DNA of 64,000 bases from Streptomyces sp. NBC_00091. Lineage in GTDB: Bacteria > Actinomycetota > Actinomycetes > Streptomycetales > Streptomycetaceae. Shown in pieces: positions 52,452-62,500 of the stretch; the stretch's first letter is position 1; every line of letters starts with the position of its first letter. The position numbers were made by a program, and so were the translations under genes. The notes beneath the pieces are model-generated. The model had not been told where the DNA came from. It worked only from the letters and a program-made list of their open reading frames with translations, and made no database searches. The stretch is from contig NZ_JAPEMA010000001.1 in assembly GCF_026343185.1 (NCBI RefSeq), positions 3,596,001 through 3,660,000 of the forward strand, in the 5' to 3' direction.

Positions 52452-53903
52452 ATGAGCGCCCTTGAACCCCGGATATCAGAGACCGCCGCCGCCCCGCCTC
52501 CGCAGGGCGGCATTCTCGGGCCGGCGTACCGGACGCTCAGCATCGGGATCATCTCCGTGATCTTCCTGATCGCCTTCGAGGCCACCGCCGTCGGGACGGC
52601 CATGCCCGTCGCCGCGCGGGAGCTGGACGGGATCGGGCTCTACGCCTTCGGTTTCTCCGCCTACTTCACCACCAGCCTCTTCGCCATGGTCCTGTCCGGC
52701 CAGTGGGCCGACCGGCAGGGGCCGTTGAGACCGCTGACCGTGGGGATCGGGGCCTTCGCCGCCGGGCTGGTGTGTTCCGGGACCGCGCAGGTGATGGGGT
52801 TGTTCGTCCTCGGGCGGGCCGTGCAGGGCTTCGGGGGCGGGCTGGTCATCGTCGCCCTGTACGTGGTGATCAGCCGGGCCTACGAGGAGCGGCTGCGGCC
52901 CGCCATCATGGCCTCCTTCGCCGCGAGCTGGGTGGTGCCGTCGATCGTCGGACCGCTGGCCGCCGGGACGGTCACCGAGCACCTGGGATGGCGGTGGGTG
53001 TTCCTCGGGATCCCCGCGCTGGTCGTCGTACCGCTGATCGTGGCCCTGCCCGCGATACGCCGGACCGCCTCCGGGCCGGTGGATCCGCAGGCGCCCGCCG
53101 CCTTCGACCGGCGGCGGATCCGGCTGGCGCTCGGGATCTCCCTGGGCGCCGGGCTGCTCCAGTACGCCGCCCAGGACCTGCGGTGGCTGTCGTTGGTGCC
53201 GGGGGTGGCCGGCGCGGCCCTGCTCGTGCCGGCGGTGCTGGGGCTGCTGCCGCGCGGGACCTACCGGGCCCGGCGCGGGCTGCCGTCCGTGGTGCTGCTG
53301 CGCGGGGTGGCGGCGGGGGCCTTCATCGGGGCCGAGAGCTTCGTACCGCTGATGCTGGTCACCCAGCGCGGGATGAGCCCGACCCTGGCCGGCCTCTCGC
53401 TCGCGCTGGGCGGGCTGACGTGGGCGGGCGGCTCGTGGGTGCAGTCCAAGGGGCGGATGGCGCCGTACCGGGAGCGGCTGATGGTGGCCGGGATGGTGCT
53501 GGTGGCCCTCGCGATCGCCGCGGCCCCGGCGGTGCTCATCGAGGCCGTGCCGGTGTGGACGCTGGCCCTCGCCTGGGCCGTGGGCAGCCTCGGCATGGGG
53601 CTCGTGATCGGCTCGACCAGCGTGCTGCTGCTTAAGCTGTCCGCGCCGCAGGAGGCGGGGGCGAACTCCGCCGCGCTGCAGATCTCCGACGCGCTGGCGA
53701 ACGTGGTGCTGCTGGCCGCCGGCGGGGCGGCCTTCGCCGCGCTGGGCGGGGGAGCGGTGGGGGCGGGGCACGCCGTCGCCGAGGGGGCGGGGGCCTCGCA
53801 CCCGGGCGCCTTCCTGGTGGTGTTCCTGCCGATGGCCGCGGTGGCGCTGGTGGGGGCCTGGGTCGCGACCCGGCTGGACGGTCCGGCCGCGCGCACGGAG
53901 TAG
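52452..53903 (+). CDS. MFS transporter
   Basis: 483 residues, about 14 hydrophobic segments. It has major facilitator loop motif GQWADRQGPLRPL and VVPSIVGPLAAGTVTEHLGWRW, as in the 14-helix drug/H+ antiporter group. TACGCT ends 6 bp before ATG 52452, so translation is probably leaderless; an in-frame start 42 bp upstream is less likely. Substrate unknown. Confidence 0.88.
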   Translation: MSALEPRISETAAAPPPQGGILGPAYRTLSIGIISVIFLIAFEATAVGTAMPVAARELDGIGLYAFGFSAYFTTSLFAMVLSGQWADRQGPLRPLTVGIGAFAAGLVCSGTAQVMGLFVLGRAVQGFGGGLVIVALYVVISRAYEERLRPAIMASFAASWVVPSIVGPLAAGTVTEHLGWRWVFLGIPALVVVPLIVALPAIRRTASGPVDPQAPAAFDRRRIRLALGISLGAGLLQYAAQDLRWLSLVPGVAGAALLVPAVLGLLPRGTYRARRGLPSVVLLRGVAAGAFIGAESFVPLMLVTQRGMSPTLAGLSLALGGLTWAGGSWVQSKGRMAPYRERLMVAGMVLVALAIAAAPAVLIEAVPVWTLALAWAVGSLGMGLVIGSTSVLLLKLSAPQEAGANSAALQISDALANVVLLAAGGAAFAALGGGAVGAGHAVAEGAGASHPGAFLVVFLPMAAVALVGAWVATRLDGPAARTE

Positions 53904-53939
53904 TACCACTGTGGCCCCACCGCTGGTACCGTTTTGGTA
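53904..53939. promoter_or_regulatory. Operator/promoter of the toxin-antitoxin pair
   Basis: TACCA (53904-53908) is mirrored by TGGTA at 53924-53928 and again at 53935-53939, the last touching the antitoxin start. Such repeated half-sites are typical targets of ribbon-helix-helix antitoxins. TGGTAT (53935-53940) may double as a -10. Confidence 0.45.
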
Positions 53940-54142
53940 TGGCGATGAACCTGCGTCTGCGCGACGACCAGCAAGAGGCCCTCAAGCTCCGTGCCGAGGA
54001 GGAGGGCCGCAGCATGCACGCGATAGTGCTCCAGGCGATCGACCGGTACCTCGAGCAGGAGGCCGACCGCGCGACCGTCCGCCGGCTGGGCGAGAAGTAC
54101 GCCAAGCACCATGCCGACCTGCTGCGCCGGCTGGGGGAGTGA
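53939..54142 (+). CDS. Ribbon-helix-helix antitoxin
   Basis: 67 residues. MNLRLRDDQQEALKLRAEEE and MHAIVLQAIDRYLEQE form a ribbon-helix-helix DNA-binding fold, followed by a helical toxin-binding tail. It should bind and neutralise the Doc toxin and repress the operon. ATG 53939 or ATG 53945 may be the start. The toxin GTG follows its stop directly. Confidence 0.82.
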   Translation: MAMNLRLRDDQQEALKLRAEEEGRSMHAIVLQAIDRYLEQEADRATVRRLGEKYAKHHADLLRRLGE

Positions 54143-54526
54143 GTGAAGTACCTGACCGTCCCGGAGGCCCTGGAGCTGGCCGAGCTCGCCATGGCGGGAC
54201 AGAGCGTCGCCGTACGTGATCTCGGCCTGCTCAGCTCCGCCGTGCACCGGCCCCAGTCCCAGATGTTCGGGGTAGAGGCGTATGCGGACCTGTTCGAGAA
54301 GGCCGCCGCGCTGCTCCAGTCGCTCGCCGTGAACCACCCCTTGGTGGACGGCAACAAGCGCATGGCGTGGATGTGCACCGTCGTGTTCCTCGACTTCAAC
54401 GGAACCGACATGGTCGACGTCGACCAGGACGAGTCGTACAAGCTGGTGATCGAGGTGGCCACCGGCAGCCTGGAGGACGTGGCGCAGATCGCGCGGCGGC
54501 TGCGGGCGCTGCACGAAGCGATGTGA
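54143..54526 (+). CDS. Doc-type Fic-fold toxin
   Basis: 127 residues. The Doc/Fic signature HPLVDGNKRMAW is present. Doc phosphorylates elongation factor EF-Tu and stops translation, unlike AMP-transferring Fic enzymes. GTG 54143 immediately after the antitoxin stop. Length is normal for Doc. The partner here is a ribbon-helix-helix protein rather than the Phd of phage P1. Confidence 0.87.
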   Translation: MKYLTVPEALELAELAMAGQSVAVRDLGLLSSAVHRPQSQMFGVEAYADLFEKAAALLQSLAVNHPLVDGNKRMAWMCTVVFLDFNGTDMVDVDQDESYKLVIEVATGSLEDVAQIARRLRALHEAM

Positions 54527-54653
54527 CCCTCGCCGCACCCGCCGAGGTCACGGGCCTGTCCCTCCGCGAGGGGCGGGCCCGCACCGGTAAGGTGGCCCGG
54601 TTGTCCTACGTACGACTGCCACGACTGCTGCCGAGAGCGACGAACCGGAGACC

Positions 54654-56438
54654 GTGACTACTACCGCCTCCCACCACCTCTCACCCGCCTTCCCCGGCCG
54701 TGCGCCGTGGGGCACCGCCAGCAAGCTGCGTGCCTGGCAGGAGGGTGCCCTGACCCGGTACATCGAGACGCAGCCGCGGGACTTCCTCGCGGTCGCGACC
54801 CCCGGTGCCGGCAAGACCACCTTCGCGCTGACCCTGGCCTCCTGGCTGCTGCACCACCACGTGGTCCAGCAGGTGACCGTCGTCGCGCCGACCGAGCACC
54901 TGAAGAAGCAGTGGGCCGAAGCGGCCGCCCGGATAGGCATCCGGCTGGACCCGGAGTACTCCGCCGGGCCGCTGAGCAAGGAGTACCACGGGGTCGCCGT
55001 CACGTACGCGGGTGTGGGCGTGCGGCCCATGCTGCACCGCAACCGCTGCGAGCAGCGCAAGACGCTCGTCATCCTGGACGAGATCCACCACGCCGGCGAC
55101 TCCAAGTCCTGGGGCGAGGCCTGCCTGGAGGCCTTCGACCCGGCGACCCGCCGCCTGGCCCTGACCGGTACGCCCTTCCGGTCCGACACGAACCCGATCC
55201 CCTTCGTCACGTACGAGGAGGGGAACGACGGGATCCGGCGGTCGTCCGCCGACTACACGTACGGCTACGGGAACGCGCTGGGCGACGGGGTCGTCCGGCC
55301 CGTCATCTTCCTCTCCTACAGCGGCAACATGCGCTGGCGCACCAAGGCGGGCGACGAGATCGCGGCCCGCCTCGGCGAGCCGATGACCAAGGACGCCATC
55401 TCGCAGGCCTGGCGCACGGCGCTCGACCCGCGCGGCGACTGGATGCCGAACGTGCTGCGCGCCGCCGACCAGCGGCTGACGGAGGTCAGGAAGGGCATCC
55501 CGGACGCCGGCGGCCTCGTCATCGCCGCCGATCAGGACGCGGCGCGCGCGTACGCGAAGCTGATCCGGGAGATCACCGGCACCAAGGCGACCGTCGTGCT
55601 CTCCGACGACACCGGGGCCTCGAAGAACATCGACACCTTCAGCGCGAACAACGACCGCTGGATGGTCGCGGTCCGCATGGTGTCGGAGGGCGTCGACGTC
55701 CCGCGCCTCGCGGTGGGCGTGTACGCGACGACCATCTCGACCCCGCTGTTCTTCGCGCAGGCGGTCGGGCGTTTCGTGCGATCGCGCAGGCGCGGCGAGA
55801 CGGCCTCCGTGTTCCTTCCGACGATCCCCTACCTGCTCGGCTTCGCGAACGAGATGGAGGTCGAGCGCGACCACGTCCTCGACAAGCCGAAGAAGCAGGG
55901 CGAGGAGGACCCGTACGCCGAGTCCGAGAAGGAGATGGACGAGGCGAACCGACAGGAGGACGAGGACACCGGCGAGGACGAGCAGATGTCCTTCGAGGCG
56001 CTGGAGTCCGACGCCGTCTTCGACCGGGTGCTCTACGACGGCGCCGAGTTCGGCATGCAGGCGCACCCGGGGAGCGAGGAGGAGCAGGACTACCTCGGCA
56101 TCCCGGGGCTGCTGGAGCCGGACCAGGTGCAGCTGCTGCTGCAGAAGCGGCAGTCGCGGCAGATCGCGCACAGCCGCCGCAAGCCCGACTCCGAGGCGGA
56201 CCTGCTGGAGCTGCCGGCCGACCGGCGGCCGGTGGTTTCGCACAAGGAGCTGCTGGAACTGCGCAAGTCGCTGAACACGATGGTGGGCGCGTACGTCCAC
56301 CAGAGCGGGAAGCCGCACGGGGTGATCCACACCGAGCTGCGACGGGTCTGCGGCGGGCCGCCGAGCGCGGAGGCGACGGCGGGGCAGCTGCGGGAGCGGA
56401 TCAAGAAGGTGCAGGAGTGGGCGACGCGGATGCGGTGA
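54654..56438 (+). CDS. SF2 DEAD/DEAH-box helicase
   Basis: 594 residues. Motif I ATPGAGKTTFAL, motif II LDEIHHA, motif III ALTGTPF, then a second RecA domain with AVRMVSEGVDVPRL and QAVGRFVRSRRRG (motifs V and VI). An acidic stretch (EEDPYAESEKEMDEANRQED) sits after the helicase core, and the C-terminal ~130 residues are a separate helical domain. Probably DNA or RNA unwinding in repair; exact role unknown. GTG start. Followed by a strong terminator. Confidence 0.88.
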   Translation: MTTTASHHLSPAFPGRAPWGTASKLRAWQEGALTRYIETQPRDFLAVATPGAGKTTFALTLASWLLHHHVVQQVTVVAPTEHLKKQWAEAAARIGIRLDPEYSAGPLSKEYHGVAVTYAGVGVRPMLHRNRCEQRKTLVILDEIHHAGDSKSWGEACLEAFDPATRRLALTGTPFRSDTNPIPFVTYEEGNDGIRRSSADYTYGYGNALGDGVVRPVIFLSYSGNMRWRTKAGDEIAARLGEPMTKDAISQAWRTALDPRGDWMPNVLRAADQRLTEVRKGIPDAGGLVIAADQDAARAYAKLIREITGTKATVVLSDDTGASKNIDTFSANNDRWMVAVRMVSEGVDVPRLAVGVYATTISTPLFFAQAVGRFVRSRRRGETASVFLPTIPYLLGFANEMEVERDHVLDKPKKQGEEDPYAESEKEMDEANRQEDEDTGEDEQMSFEALESDAVFDRVLYDGAEFGMQAHPGSEEEQDYLGIPGLLEPDQVQLLLQKRQSRQIAHSRRKPDSEADLLELPADRRPVVSHKELLELRKSLNTMVGAYVHQSGKPHGVIHTELRRVCGGPPSAEATAGQLRERIKKVQEWATRMR

Positions 56439-56475
56439 GTCCGGGCCGTCGCTGAAGGCGGAACGCTGAACGCGG

Positions 56476-56511
56476 AACGGGGTCCGTGCGCTGGTGCGCA
56501 CGGACCCCGTT
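56476..56511. terminator. Bidirectional terminator between helicase and LAETG genes
   Basis: A perfect 16-bp GC-rich stem (56476-56491 with 56496-56511) and a TGGT loop between two convergent genes. Confidence 0.88.
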
Positions 56512-56526
56512 CTCGTGGCCTGTGGG

Positions 56527-57546
56527 TCAGGCGGAGACGCGGCGACGACGGCCGGTGCCGGCGACGAGGGCCGCACCCATGGCCAGCGCCACACCGCCGG
56601 CGCCGAGCGCCCAGCTGGTGGCGGCGTCGGCACCGGTCTCGGCCAGCTGGCCGCCGGTGTTGGTGTTGCCACCGTTGTTGCCCGTGTTGCCGGAGCCGCC
56701 GTTGTCGACGATCGGCGTGGTGGTGCCGCCGCCGTTCGGCTTGGTGCCGGTGTTACCGCCGGTGTTGCCACCGCCGTTGGTGCTGCGGGAGACGATCTCC
56801 GACTTGACGATGGCGGTGTCGGAGAAGACGTTCTCGTCCACGTTGCTGCCGCCGGCGGCGGCAACGATGATCTCGCCCGCCGGGGCGCCCGCGTTGAACT
56901 TGACGCGGACCTTGAGGCTGAGCTTTTCGGCCGGGATCGCGATGTCGTCGGTCAGCAGGGCGACCACGGAGCCGGCGTGGCTCATGACCTCGGCGTCGTG
57001 CCAGGCGCCCTTGTGGAAGATCTGGATCTTGACGTCCTCGGCCTCCAGCTCGGCGGCCTTGTCGCCGACGGCCAGGACGAGCACGTAGCTCTCCTGCGCC
57101 TTGCCCTTGGAGTTGTCCACGGTGACGGTGAGGTTCGTCCAGTCGCCGCCCGCCTTGAAGGCGCTCGGGACGCCGCCCAGGCCGAGGACCGGGCCGGTGG
57201 CGACCTGGTCCTCCAGGTATTCCTCGTCGGCCGGAGCCGGGGCCGGGGCAGGAGCCGGCTTCTCGGCGGTGGGCTTGGCCGGGGCCGGAGCGGCCGGAGC
57301 CGGGGCCGGAGCGGCCGGGGTGACGGCCGGGGTCTCCACGGCCGGGGTGACGGCCGGGGTCTCGGCGGCGGGCTTGGCGGCGGCCGGGGCCTCCGGGGCC
57401 GGGGCCGCGGCGTCGTCCTTCGGAGCGGTGTCCGGGGTCGTGACGGCCGGGTTCTGGGCCTCGTCCGCCATCGCCGGCGTGGCCATGAGGACCGTCGGGC
57501 CGACTACGGCGGCAGCGGCGACGACGGCCATGCGCTTCAGGTTCAC
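56527..57546 (-). CDS. Sortase-anchored (LAETG) surface protein
   Basis: 339 residues. The signal peptide (about 1-27) ends TPAMADE. A long Ala/Pro/Glu repeat segment (about 30-105, units like ETPAVTPA) precedes a beta-rich domain (about 110-255), then a Gly/Asn/Thr linker (GGGNTGGNTG). The cell-wall sorting signal is LAETG plus a hydrophobic helix and RRRRVSA; LAxTG is the motif used by class E sortases of Streptomyces. Surface-exposed, role unknown. Confidence 0.88.
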   Translation of the reverse strand: MNLKRMAVVAAAAVVGPTVLMATPAMADEAQNPAVTTPDTAPKDDAAAPAPEAPAAAKPAAETPAVTPAVETPAVTPAAPAPAPAAPAPAKPTAEKPAPAPAPAPADEEYLEDQVATGPVLGLGGVPSAFKAGGDWTNLTVTVDNSKGKAQESYVLVLAVGDKAAELEAEDVKIQIFHKGAWHDAEVMSHAGSVVALLTDDIAIPAEKLSLKVRVKFNAGAPAGEIIVAAAGGSNVDENVFSDTAIVKSEIVSRSTNGGGNTGGNTGTKPNGGGTTTPIVDNGGSGNTGNNGGNTNTGGQLAETGADAATSWALGAGGVALAMGAALVAGTGRRRRVSA

Positions 57547-57916
57547 TGTTGCTTCTTTCCCCTATGTGAGTTCTAGGCGCGGATCCGCCCCGCCCACCCC
57601 CAACATCATTTTTGAACACGATCAGAGTAATGGCCCCGTAAAGTGATTTTCAGCCATGGCAGATTACGAATTGGCACACCCGTACGGAGAAAAGGGCCTA
57701 AACCGGCAGTAGGCGCCCGGATTCTGGACGAGGCCTTTCGCTCAGCGGACTGGCTCGCTACTGTCCCCGCATCGAACGCCCCGTGGCAGCGCCGCCGCGG
57801 GAGCGCAGCCGGTGCCATGGCCGCTACCGGCGGCCTCTCCGTGCGTCGCCGAGGGACCGGCAGCGCTCCACCCGTGAGAGTCACCGCCGCCCACCGATAA
57901 AGAGGGAGAGGGCGTC
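57547..57916. promoter_or_regulatory. Divergent region between LAETG and IclR genes
   Basis: About 370 bp, with an AT-richer part (about 57600-57680) next to the LAETG gene, probably its promoter and leader. No gene found; no clear operator noticed. Confidence 0.35.
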
Positions 57917-58558
57917 GTGACCGCGGAAACCTCCCAGACTCTCGACCGAGGGCTCAGAGTCCTCAAGCTGCTCGCCGACACCGACCACGGTCTGACCGTC
58001 ACCGAGCTCTCCAACCGCCTCGGTGTCAACCGCACCGTGGTCTACCGACTTCTGGCCACCCTCGAGCAGCACGCCCTGGTCCGCCGCGACCTCGGCGGCC
58101 GGGCCCGGGTCGGGCTCGGCGTGCTGCGCCTGGGCCGGCAGGTCCACCCGCTCGTGCGCGAGGCGGCCCTGCCCGCGCTGCGCTCCCTCGCCGAGGACAT
58201 CGGTGCCACCGCGCACCTGACCCTCGTCGACGGCACCGAGGCGCTCGCGGTGGCCGTGGTGGAGCCCACCTGGACCGACTACCACGTCGCCTACCGGGCC
58301 GGCTTCCGCCACCCGCTGGACCGCGGCGCGGCCGGCCGGGCCATCCTGGCCGCCCGTCAGGGCTCGCTCATCGAGCCCGGGTACACCCTGACCCACGGGG
58401 AGCTGGAAGCGGGCGCCAGCGGCGCCGCAGCGCCCCTGGTGGGCATCACCGGACTGGAGGGCAGCGTCGGCGTCGTGATGCTGGCCGACGCCGTGCCGGA
58501 GCGGGTCGGACCCCGCGTGGTCGACGCGGCCCGCGAGGTCGCCGACGCCCTGCGCTGA
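57917..58558 (+). CDS. IclR-family transcriptional regulator
   Basis: 213 residues. An N-terminal winged helix (about 1-65) with LTVTELSNRLGVNRTVVYRLL is followed by an IclR effector domain (about 75-210; AAGRAILAAR). At 213 residues it is shorter than the usual ~250-260, so the effector domain is compact. GTG start preceded by GAGGGAG. The target is not evident from neighbours. Confidence 0.88.
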   Translation: MTAETSQTLDRGLRVLKLLADTDHGLTVTELSNRLGVNRTVVYRLLATLEQHALVRRDLGGRARVGLGVLRLGRQVHPLVREAALPALRSLAEDIGATAHLTLVDGTEALAVAVVEPTWTDYHVAYRAGFRHPLDRGAAGRAILAARQGSLIEPGYTLTHGELEAGASGAAAPLVGITGLEGSVGVVMLADAVPERVGPRVVDAAREVADALR

Positions 58559-58666
58559 GCAGCCGCCCCCCGCGCCGGGCCGCCAGGCCGTCGCGGGGCG
58601 GCCGCCACAGCCCGTCGCCGGGCCCGGCGGGGAAGACGGTGGCACCCAGGTCGGTAGATTGGCCCG

Positions 58667-59467
58667 GTGCTCTCTCGCCTCACACGTCTGCCGCGTCCCG
58701 CCGCCCTGGCCGTCTGCGCCGTGCCCGTCCTCGGGCTGTTCGCCGTCGCGGCCCTCGCGCCGCTGCCCTTCGTGGTCGCCGTGCCCGGCCCCACGGCCGA
58801 CGTACTGGGCTCCGACCAGGGCAAGCCGGTGATCACCATCACCGGCTCCCCGGTACGGGACACCAAGGGCCAGCTCCGGATGACCACCATCCGGGCCACC
58901 GGCCCCTCCTCGACCATGAAGCTGCACGAGCTGGTCGACCACTGGTTCAAGAGCGACCAGGCGGTCATGCCCCGCGAGTCCGTCTATCCCTCGGGCGGAA
59001 GCGACAAGCAGATCGAGGAGCACAACCTGGAGGAAATGACCCGCTCGCAGTCGGCCGCCGCGGCCGCCGCGCTCGGCTACCTCCACAAGGACCCCAAGGG
59101 CGTGAAGGTCCAGCTCAACCTCGCCGACGTCGGCGGCCCCAGCGCCGGGCTCCTCTTCTCCCTCGGCATCGTCGACAAGCTCGACGGCGACGGCAGCGGC
59201 GGCGAACTCACCGGCGGCCGCACCATCGCCGGTACGGGAACCATCAGCGCTGACGGGACGGTCGGCGCGGTCGGCGGGGTGGGCCTGAAGACCCAGGCCG
59301 CGCGGCGCGACGGGGCGAGCGTGTTCCTCGTACCGAAGGCGGAGTGCTCGGACGCCAAGTCCGAGCTCCCCGAGGGGCTTCAGCTGATTCCCGTCACTTC
59401 GCTGACGGACGCGGTGAACTCCCTGCGGGCGCTGGGTCGGGACGAGGCGGCAGTGCCGTCCTGCTGA
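58667..59467 (+). CDS. Membrane-anchored Lon-type (S16) serine protease, short form
   Basis: 266 residues. One N-terminal membrane helix (about 10-36), then an extracytoplasmic segment including NLEEMTRSQSAAAAAA, and the S16 Lon proteolytic domain with Ser in GGPSAGLLFSLGI and Lys in GLKTQAARRDG. YlbL-type relatives carry a PDZ domain between these parts; here it is missing. GTG start. Ends at a strong terminator. Confidence 0.82.
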   Translation: MLSRLTRLPRPAALAVCAVPVLGLFAVAALAPLPFVVAVPGPTADVLGSDQGKPVITITGSPVRDTKGQLRMTTIRATGPSSTMKLHELVDHWFKSDQAVMPRESVYPSGGSDKQIEEHNLEEMTRSQSAAAAAALGYLHKDPKGVKVQLNLADVGGPSAGLLFSLGIVDKLDGDGSGGELTGGRTIAGTGTISADGTVGAVGGVGLKTQAARRDGASVFLVPKAECSDAKSELPEGLQLIPVTSLTDAVNSLRALGRDEAAVPSC

Positions 59468-59490
59468 CGGATTTACGACTGAGAACAGAA

Positions 59491-59532
59491 TCAGCGGGTG
59501 TTCGGCAGCCATGCCTACCGAACACCCGCTGA
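59491..59532. terminator. Bidirectional terminator
   Basis: TCAGCGGGTGTTCGG (59491-59505) with CCGAACACCCGCTGA (59518-59532), a 15-bp perfect stem between the S16 protease gene and the convergent giant gene. Confidence 0.87.
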
Positions 59533-59551
59533 TGTCAGCCGGCCATCTCTG

Positions 59552-62500
59552 TCACCACAGAGGAACAGGCAGCGGGGCGGTGCTCAGCGCCGGGATGGTC
59601 CAGCGCTGCGGGTTGCTGGCATTGCAATCCCAGAGGTAGAGCTGGGTGCCCGTTTCCATGTTGCCCGCGTCCACGCACCGGCCGGAGACCGGGTTGTACA
59701 GGCTGCCGTCCGCGCGGGGGAGGAACTGCTGCGCGGGGTGGTTGTGGCAGCTGACGATCTGGATCGGCGTGCCGTTGGAGGTGCCCGCGTCCTTGGCGTC
59801 GAGGCACTTCTCCTGGTGTCGGATGGTGCCGTCGGCGCGGATGTCGAACTTCTGGGCGCCGCCGCCGCCGATCATGTTGCAGTCCCAGGCCTGGATCTTG
59901 TTGCCGTCGATCGGCCGGCCGTTGTCGTTGTCCATGCAGTGGCTGGGCTTGGCCGTCAGGGACATGGGGCCGGTGGCGCCGGGTGCGGTGAGGGGAGCGG
60001 CGTAGGGGTATACGGCGACGTTGCTGATGCCGCCCTTGAGGCCTTCGTGGTAGTAGTCGGCCTTTCCGTTCTCCTTGTACCGTCCCATGACGAGGGGGCC
60101 GACGGGGGCGGGGCTGCTGGCCGCGTTGTGGTGGCCGACGCCGGCGAGGACGCCGTTGACGTAGAGGCTCATCAGCCCGGTGTCCGCGTTGTACACGGCG
60201 GTGAGCTGTTGCCAGGAGTCAGGCGTGAATCGGGCCGCGTCGTTGACGGTCTTGTGGGACCAGTCGTAGGCGGAGCCGTCGACGTCAGCGTAGGAGAGGG
60301 CGAAGCCCCACTTCTTGGAGTCGGGGTCGGCGAAGATGGCAAAGGCACTGTTGCGGTTGTTGTCCTGGCTGATGACGGCGCCGCTGGGGCCTGGCTTCAC
60401 CCATGCGCTGAGGGTGAAACTCTGACGCGTGTCTACGACCGGCCTGTCGGTGGTGATGGAGGACTGCGGTCCGTCGAACGCAGCGTAGGGGGTGTTGCGT
60501 CCGGCAATGGTCGCGGTGGGCCAAGTGATCCCAGTTGTGTCCGCAGGGAAGTTTCCGACGGAGCTGGGCGTGCTGTTGCCGCTGCTGGACGAGCTGGTCA
60601 GTTTCCACTGGGCCGTGGGCGCGGTGAGGTTGCCGAGGAAGGACGGCGTCTGGTTGATCCCTGTGACGTTCAGGGGCTGGCTGGTGCCGGTGCCGCTGAA
60701 GGTCGCGAGCTGCCGGTTGGCGTCGACCGCCCATAGGTCGGCCAGCTTGTCCCCGGTGACGTCACCTGCTGAACCGAGCGTCGGGTACGCGGTCTTGCCG
60801 ATGCCGGAGGCGATCTTCACACGGCTGCTGGGGCTTCCCCAGGTGGTTGGGTCGATCAAGCCGTTGGGGCCCTTGCTGCCGAAGGTCCGGAAGACGTCGC
60901 CGGAGGTGTCGTCGCGCAGCCACAGGTCGGGGACTTCGTCACCGTTCAGGTCGCCGGGAGCGACGACGGTGAACTTGTCCCAGTCGCCGTTTCCGACGAG
61001 GACGGGCTCCCCGTTGCTGTCGAGGGTGCCGAAGATGCTGCCGTAGTAGGCCCACAGCTGCTTGCCCTGCTTGACGAGCAAGTCCGGTGCACCGTCGCCG
61101 TTGACGTCGCCGGGCGGGATGATCTGCTCGGCGTTGTGCCAGTGGTCGTCGCCGTTCCAGTCGCTGCCGTAGTCGCAGCCGATGCCAGGGTCCTTGACCG
61201 GGCAGGCCACCGTTAGCTCGACGGGGTTGTTGACGACCGAGCCCTGCCCGTTGTTCGGATAGGTCCAGACCTTCTTCTGGGTCATCCCGGACGGCTGCTG
61301 GAGAGAGACGAGGTCGTTGTAGCCGTCACCGTCCCAGTCACCCTGGGTGCCGACCTGGGCTCCGCTGAAGGACACGCCTCCCTTGGCGGCGGCAGCGAAC
61401 TTGCCGTTGCCCTGGCCGGCGTAGGCGAGCAGGGTGCCCTGAGAGTCGACGGTCCAGATGTCCCGATTGCCGTCACCGTTGAGGTCGTTCGGCCCGTCCT
61501 GGGTCTGGGAGCGATTGGCGTAGTAGAGGTAGGTAGCCGTGTCCGACCGGTTGCCGGCCTGGTCGACGGTGACTGCGTAGACGAAGTGCGGACCGGATCC
61601 TGGTGGCGTGAGGGTCACGCTGGATCCGGGGGCGACAGCCTGCGGTGCGGGCTCGGAATCGGTGTAGTAGAGGACTTCCTTGGCATCGGCGACACCGTTG
61701 GCGGAGAAGGTGAACGTGCCCGGGGTGCGGGCCCTGCCGGTGGTGGCGGGCCAGCCGCTCTTGCCGTCGGGGAACTGGGCGGAGCTGATCACCGGCGGCT
61801 TGCTGGGTCGTGTGCGATCGACTCTGAACTTGCAGGTGGACCAGTCGGAGTACGCATTGTCCTGATCTTTGGCGCGAACTTTCCAGGAGTAGAGGCCGCT
61901 GGACAGCGTCGCGTCAGGGACGCTCCAGGTCGTGACCTTGCCGTTGTTCGCCGGGATCGACTGTGTCGCGATCACCTTGTAGCCAAAGCTCGTCGCGAAA
62001 AATTTGGAGATCTGGAACTCGGCTTCGAGGTTTCCGCCATCCGGATCCTCGATCGTCGCGAACAGGCTCACGTGGGCGTCCCCGATGAGGTCACCGAAGG
62101 CACCGACGCTGCACGAGGCGTAGGGGTTGGTTCCCAGAGCCCGCGGTTTGCGAGGCGGGTTGTTGTACTCGGTCTCGAGCGTGATCGTCTTGGGGTCGAA
62201 GCGCTTCCACTGGAACACGTCGCCCTCGTTCGAGGCGTACAGGCCCAACGTCACGCTGGACCAGCCCTTGGAGGCGGACTCCTTCGCGGCCGCCGTCGCG
62301 TCGAACTCGAGGTTGCCCTGCGCGCATCCCTCGTAGCCCTTGGCCGCGGTGACGGTCGCCAGCCGCGTGCCCTTGGTCGGCTGGTTGTTCCACGTGGTCT
62401 TGGAGGAGATGGGACCGGTGGTCCACAGTTCCACCGGGGTGGCGGTGCAAGACCAGGACCAGGTCTCCTTCACGCGGAAGGTCGACTTCGAGACGAGAGC

